NCBI RefSeq assembly: GCF_946221635.1
Contig: NZ_CAMIHB010000013.1
Coordinates: 47,364 to 111,363 of the forward strand
Reading direction: 5' to 3'
DNA: 64,000 bases
Origin: an uncultured Rhodoferax sp.
GTDB lineage: Bacteria; Pseudomonadota; Gammaproteobacteria; Burkholderiales; Burkholderiaceae_C
The number at the start of each line of letters is the position of its first letter. Positions within the stretch are counted from its first letter, which is position 1. This document shows positions 61,619 through 64,000 of this stretch, piece after piece. A program made the position numbers and the translations under genes. The notes beneath the pieces are model-generated. The model was not told where the DNA came from. It saw only the letters and a list, made by a program, of their open reading frames with translations, and did no database searches.

Positions 61619-62292
61619 GCGGTAACTCCTTGCGAAGCGGCGGCTTTGCGCACGATATGGATGGGTTGGGCCTCACCGGGGCGGGCCTGGCCCTTGGTAC
61701 TGCAGCCATCAAAGGCCTCGGGCTCGGCCCAGCTGTCGTCCAGCGGCTCGTCGGCCGCAAAGGGCACGGCCTGCACCCGTTGGCCGGCCAGCTCCAGCAC
61801 GGCGGCCAGCGCCGCGGCATAGGGGCTGCCGCGCTGGAGCAATGCGCTGAAGATGGCCGTGAGGATGTGGGCCATTTCGCCCAGAAAATCCTGGGCGAGC
61901 TGGGGGGGCTGCGTGGAGGCGAATTCCAGCACCACGCAGAGGTGGTCGGGCAGCTCCTCGGCACTCAGGCGCAAACCGGCGCGCTCATAGGTCTGCGCCA
62001 GATCCACCATGGCGGGGCCGCGGTCGCGCGAGTCGCCGTGCACATGCTCGAACAGATGCAGCGAGGTGGCGCGGCCCCGGTCAAAGGTCTCCACATACTG
62101 GGCTTCCACGTCCAGCGGGTCGCGGCGGCTCAGGTTCGCTGCCAGGTTGCGCAACTCGGCACGGCGGACGGCAGGCACGGCGGCCTCCTGATCCAATGCA
62201 TCCATCAACGCCGGCAGCTGCTGGCGCAACGCGGCGTCGGGGTAGCCCAGGAGCAAAGCCAGGGCCCGCAGGGAATAACGTTGGTCTTTCAT
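61615..62292 (-). CDS. narJ: Nitrate reductase molybdenum cofactor assembly chaperone
   Basis: The product is 225 residues from ATG 62292, 13 bp after narH. NarJ binds the NarG apoprotein and guides cofactor insertion. Family patterns are seen in RALALLLGYPDAALRQQLPA, YVETFDRGRATSLHLFEHVH and DRGPAMVDLAQTYERAG. The frame remains open upstream within the narH coding sequence, but that extension is low-complexity and unlikely. Confidence 0.96.
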   Translation of the reverse strand: MKDQRYSLRALALLLGYPDAALRQQLPALMDALDQEAAVPAVRRAELRNLAANLSRRDPLDVEAQYVETFDRGRATSLHLFEHVHGDSRDRGPAMVDLAQTYERAGLRLSAEELPDHLCVVLEFASTQPPQLAQDFLGEMAHILTAIFSALLQRGSPYAAALAAVLELAGQRVQAVPFAADEPLDDSWAEPEAFDGCSTKGQARPGEAQPIHIVRKAAASQGVTA

Positions 62293-62305
62293 GGGTGTCT
62301 CCTGG

Positions 62306-63838
62306 TCAGAGCATGGACTTGATGGGAATGGTGCGGGCCTTGCTGCCGCCGAAGAGGCTGGTCTCGGTGGCGCCATCGGAGCATCCATTGCCGAACGAGA
62401 AGCCGCAGCCGCCACGCAGGTCGAACGCGTTTTCGGCGTATTCGCGGTGGCTGGTGGGGATGACGAAGCGGTCCTCGTAGTTGGCAATCGCCATGATCTG
62501 GTACATCTCCTCCACCTCGGCCACGGTCAGGCCCGTTTGCCGCAGCACGGCCAGGTTCTCGGTCTGGTCCACGTGCTTGCTGCGCTGATAGGCGCGCATC
62601 GCCAGCATGCGCTCCAGCGCGCGCACCACGGGGCCGCAGTCACCGGCGGTGAGCAGGTTGGCCAGGTATTGCACGGGAATGCGCATCTGGGCAATGTCGG
62701 GCAGTTCGCCGTTGGGGCCGATGTGGCCCGCGTTGGCCGCCGAGGTAATGGGCGAGAGCGGCGGCACGTACCAGACCATGGGCAGCGTGCGGTACTCGGG
62801 GTGCAGGGGCAAGGCCACCTTCCACTCCACCGCCATCTTGTAGACCGGGCTCTTGCGCGCGCCGTCCAGCCACGCCTCGGGAATGCCGTCCTTGCGCGCC
62901 TGCTCGATCACGGCCGGATCGTTGGGGTCCAGGAAGATGTCGAGCTGGGCCTGGTAGAGGTCCTTGTCGTTCTCCACGCTGGCGGCCTCGGCAATGCGGT
63001 CGGCGTCGTACAGCACCACACCCAGGTAACGGATGCGGCCCACGCAGGTCTCGGAGCACACGGTGGGTTGGCCGGCCTCGATGCGCGGGTAGCAGAAGAT
63101 GCACTTCTCGGCCTTGCCGCTCTGCCAGTTGTAGTAGATCTTCTTGTAGGGGCAACCGGACACGCACATGCGCCAGCCGCGGCACTTGTCCTGGTCGATC
63201 AGCACGATGCCGTCGTCCTCGCGCTTGTAGATGGAGCCGCTGGGGCAACTGGCCACGCACGCCGGGTTGAGGCAGTGTTCGCACAGGCGCGGCAGGTACA
63301 TCATGAAGGTGTTTTCAAACTGGCCCACCATGTCCTTCTGGACCTGCTCGAAGTTGGCCAGGTTGGCGTCCTGGCTGCGCTTGCTGAACTCGCCGCCCAG
63401 GATTTCTTCCCAATTGGGGCCCCATTCGATCTTCTCCATCCGCTTGCCGGTGATCAGCGAACGCGGCCGTGCGGTGGGCGCGGCCTTGGTTTCCTTGGCG
63501 GTCTGCAGGTGGTCGTAGTCGAAGGTGAAGGGCTCGTAGTAATCGTCGATCTGCGGCATGTTGGGGTTGGCGAAGATGCGCATGAGCAACTTCCATTTGC
63601 CGCCCTGGCGGGGCTCGATGGAGCCGTCGGCCTTGCGGACCCAGCCACCGTTCCAGCGGTCCTGGTTCTCCCAGTCCTTGGGGTAGCCGATGCCGGGCTT
63701 GGTTTCCACGTTGTTGAACCAGGCGTATTCGACCCCGGGCCGGCTGGTCCAGACGTTCTTGCAGGTGACCGAGCAGGTGTGGCAGCCGATGCACTTGTCC
63801 AGGTTCAGCACCATGCCGATTTGTGCGCGTACTTTCAT
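62306..63838 (-). CDS. narH: Respiratory nitrate reductase beta subunit
   Basis: The iron-sulfur subunit linking NarI to NarG. The product is 510 residues. Four ferredoxin-type clusters are seen, including CIGCHTCSVTCKNVW, CEHCLNPACVASCPSG, and CRGWRMCVSGCPYKK, where tryptophan replaces a cysteine as expected for the 3Fe-4S cluster, and KCIFCYPR. Its start follows the narG stop by 12 bp with GAGGAG upstream. Its length agrees with typical NarH. Confidence 0.98.
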   Translation of the reverse strand: MKVRAQIGMVLNLDKCIGCHTCSVTCKNVWTSRPGVEYAWFNNVETKPGIGYPKDWENQDRWNGGWVRKADGSIEPRQGGKWKLLMRIFANPNMPQIDDYYEPFTFDYDHLQTAKETKAAPTARPRSLITGKRMEKIEWGPNWEEILGGEFSKRSQDANLANFEQVQKDMVGQFENTFMMYLPRLCEHCLNPACVASCPSGSIYKREDDGIVLIDQDKCRGWRMCVSGCPYKKIYYNWQSGKAEKCIFCYPRIEAGQPTVCSETCVGRIRYLGVVLYDADRIAEAASVENDKDLYQAQLDIFLDPNDPAVIEQARKDGIPEAWLDGARKSPVYKMAVEWKVALPLHPEYRTLPMVWYVPPLSPITSAANAGHIGPNGELPDIAQMRIPVQYLANLLTAGDCGPVVRALERMLAMRAYQRSKHVDQTENLAVLRQTGLTVAEVEEMYQIMAIANYEDRFVIPTSHREYAENAFDLRGGCGFSFGNGCSDGATETSLFGGSKARTIPIKSML

Positions 63839-63850
63839 AGTGATGTCTCC

Positions 63851-64000
63851 TCAGGCCTGGGTGGTTGCAGGGGCTTCGCCGTCGAGCCAATCGACCTTGC
63901 GCATCTTGCGCACCACCACAAACTCGTCGCGGTTGGTGCCTATGGTTCCGTAGTAGTTGAAGCCGTAGCTGAACTGCGCGTAGCCGCCGATCATGTGGGT
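63851..64000 (-). CDS. narG: Respiratory nitrate reductase alpha subunit, C-terminal end only
   Basis: The last 49 codons are in the window and the gene runs off its right edge. The end reads GGYAQFSYGFNYYGTIGTNR then DEFVVVRKMRKVDW, typical of the NarG C-terminus, and it is followed directly by narH. NarG holds the molybdenum cofactor and reduces nitrate. Promoter and regulatory sites of the operon lie outside the window. Confidence 0.9.
   Translation of the reverse strand, partial: THMIGGYAQFSYGFNYYGTIGTNRDEFVVVRKMRKVDWLDGEAPATTQA

Overview
The window is GC-rich and densely coding, and it reads as a chromosomal segment of a facultatively denitrifying betaproteobacterium. Comamonadaceae (Acidovorax/Simplicispira/Rhodoferax-like) is the best guess. 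The reasons are the codon bias, the protein families (an alpha-2-macroglobulin plus PbpC, NnrS, a class II ribonucleotide reductase, paired DUF2339/DUF3999 proteins) and a short interspersed repeat found at seven clear places. I saw no rRNA, tRNA, CRISPR array, insertion sequence or prophage, and no gene-free gap above 300 bp.

Layout. 1-5.8 kb: the end of ppc, then a leftward operon of a LytS/AlgZ-type kinase, a LytTR regulator and a periplasmic solute-binding protein, divergent from argH. 5.8-8.9 kb: threonine aldolase divergent from an XRE-cupin regulator, DNA-3-methyladenine glycosylase I and small unknown genes. 8.9-20.9 kb: a 1997-residue alpha-2-macroglobulin and, about 3.7 kb further on, its usual partner pbpC; in between lie a lipoprotein, a TetR regulator with a DUF1304 gene, a secreted protein and an Old Yellow Enzyme. 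20.9-29.7 kb: a membrane protein, an alkyltransferase-type DNA repair protein, an RcnB-like protein, the DUF3999/DUF2339 membrane pair, an alpha-hydroxyacid dehydrogenase and an orphan Tat-exported solute-binding protein. 30-37.4 kb: dinB, a DUF1569 protein, then a sensory block of a PAS chemoreceptor, an orphan TRAP-type binding protein and a translationally coupled GGDEF-EAL protein. 37.4-40.5 kb: queF, a hydrolase, a PfkB kinase and a RidA protein.

40.6-49.8 kb is a compact catabolic operon: a five-gene peptide-type ABC transporter, a fold-type III PLP deaminase/aldolase, an RpiR regulator and an N-acyl-D-amino-acid deacylase. It is divergent from ridA and the kinase. The shared control region holds two GTAAW-N3-WTTAC palindromes that probably bind the RpiR regulator. 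The likely job is import and use of N-acylated or peptide-bound D-amino acids.

49.8-53.6 kb carries yaaA, a phytase-like esterase, a MaoC-like dehydratase and moaC. 53.6-64 kb is one long leftward gene string, narG-narH-narJ-narI, parvulin isomerase, beta-carbonic anhydrase, a zinc-binding DGC protein, nrdJ, nnrS, an unknown gene, a hemerythrin and a cupin. Many members overlap by 4 bp. It joins nitrate respiration to oxygen-independent deoxyribonucleotide synthesis and NO-related functions.

The most unusual signal is a roughly 50-bp interspersed element with a covarying 5-bp stem. It lies in intergenic DNA and also in frame inside pbpC (twice), dinB and nrdJ. It supplies the stop codons of the GGDEF-EAL gene and yaaA, and forms the argH terminator.
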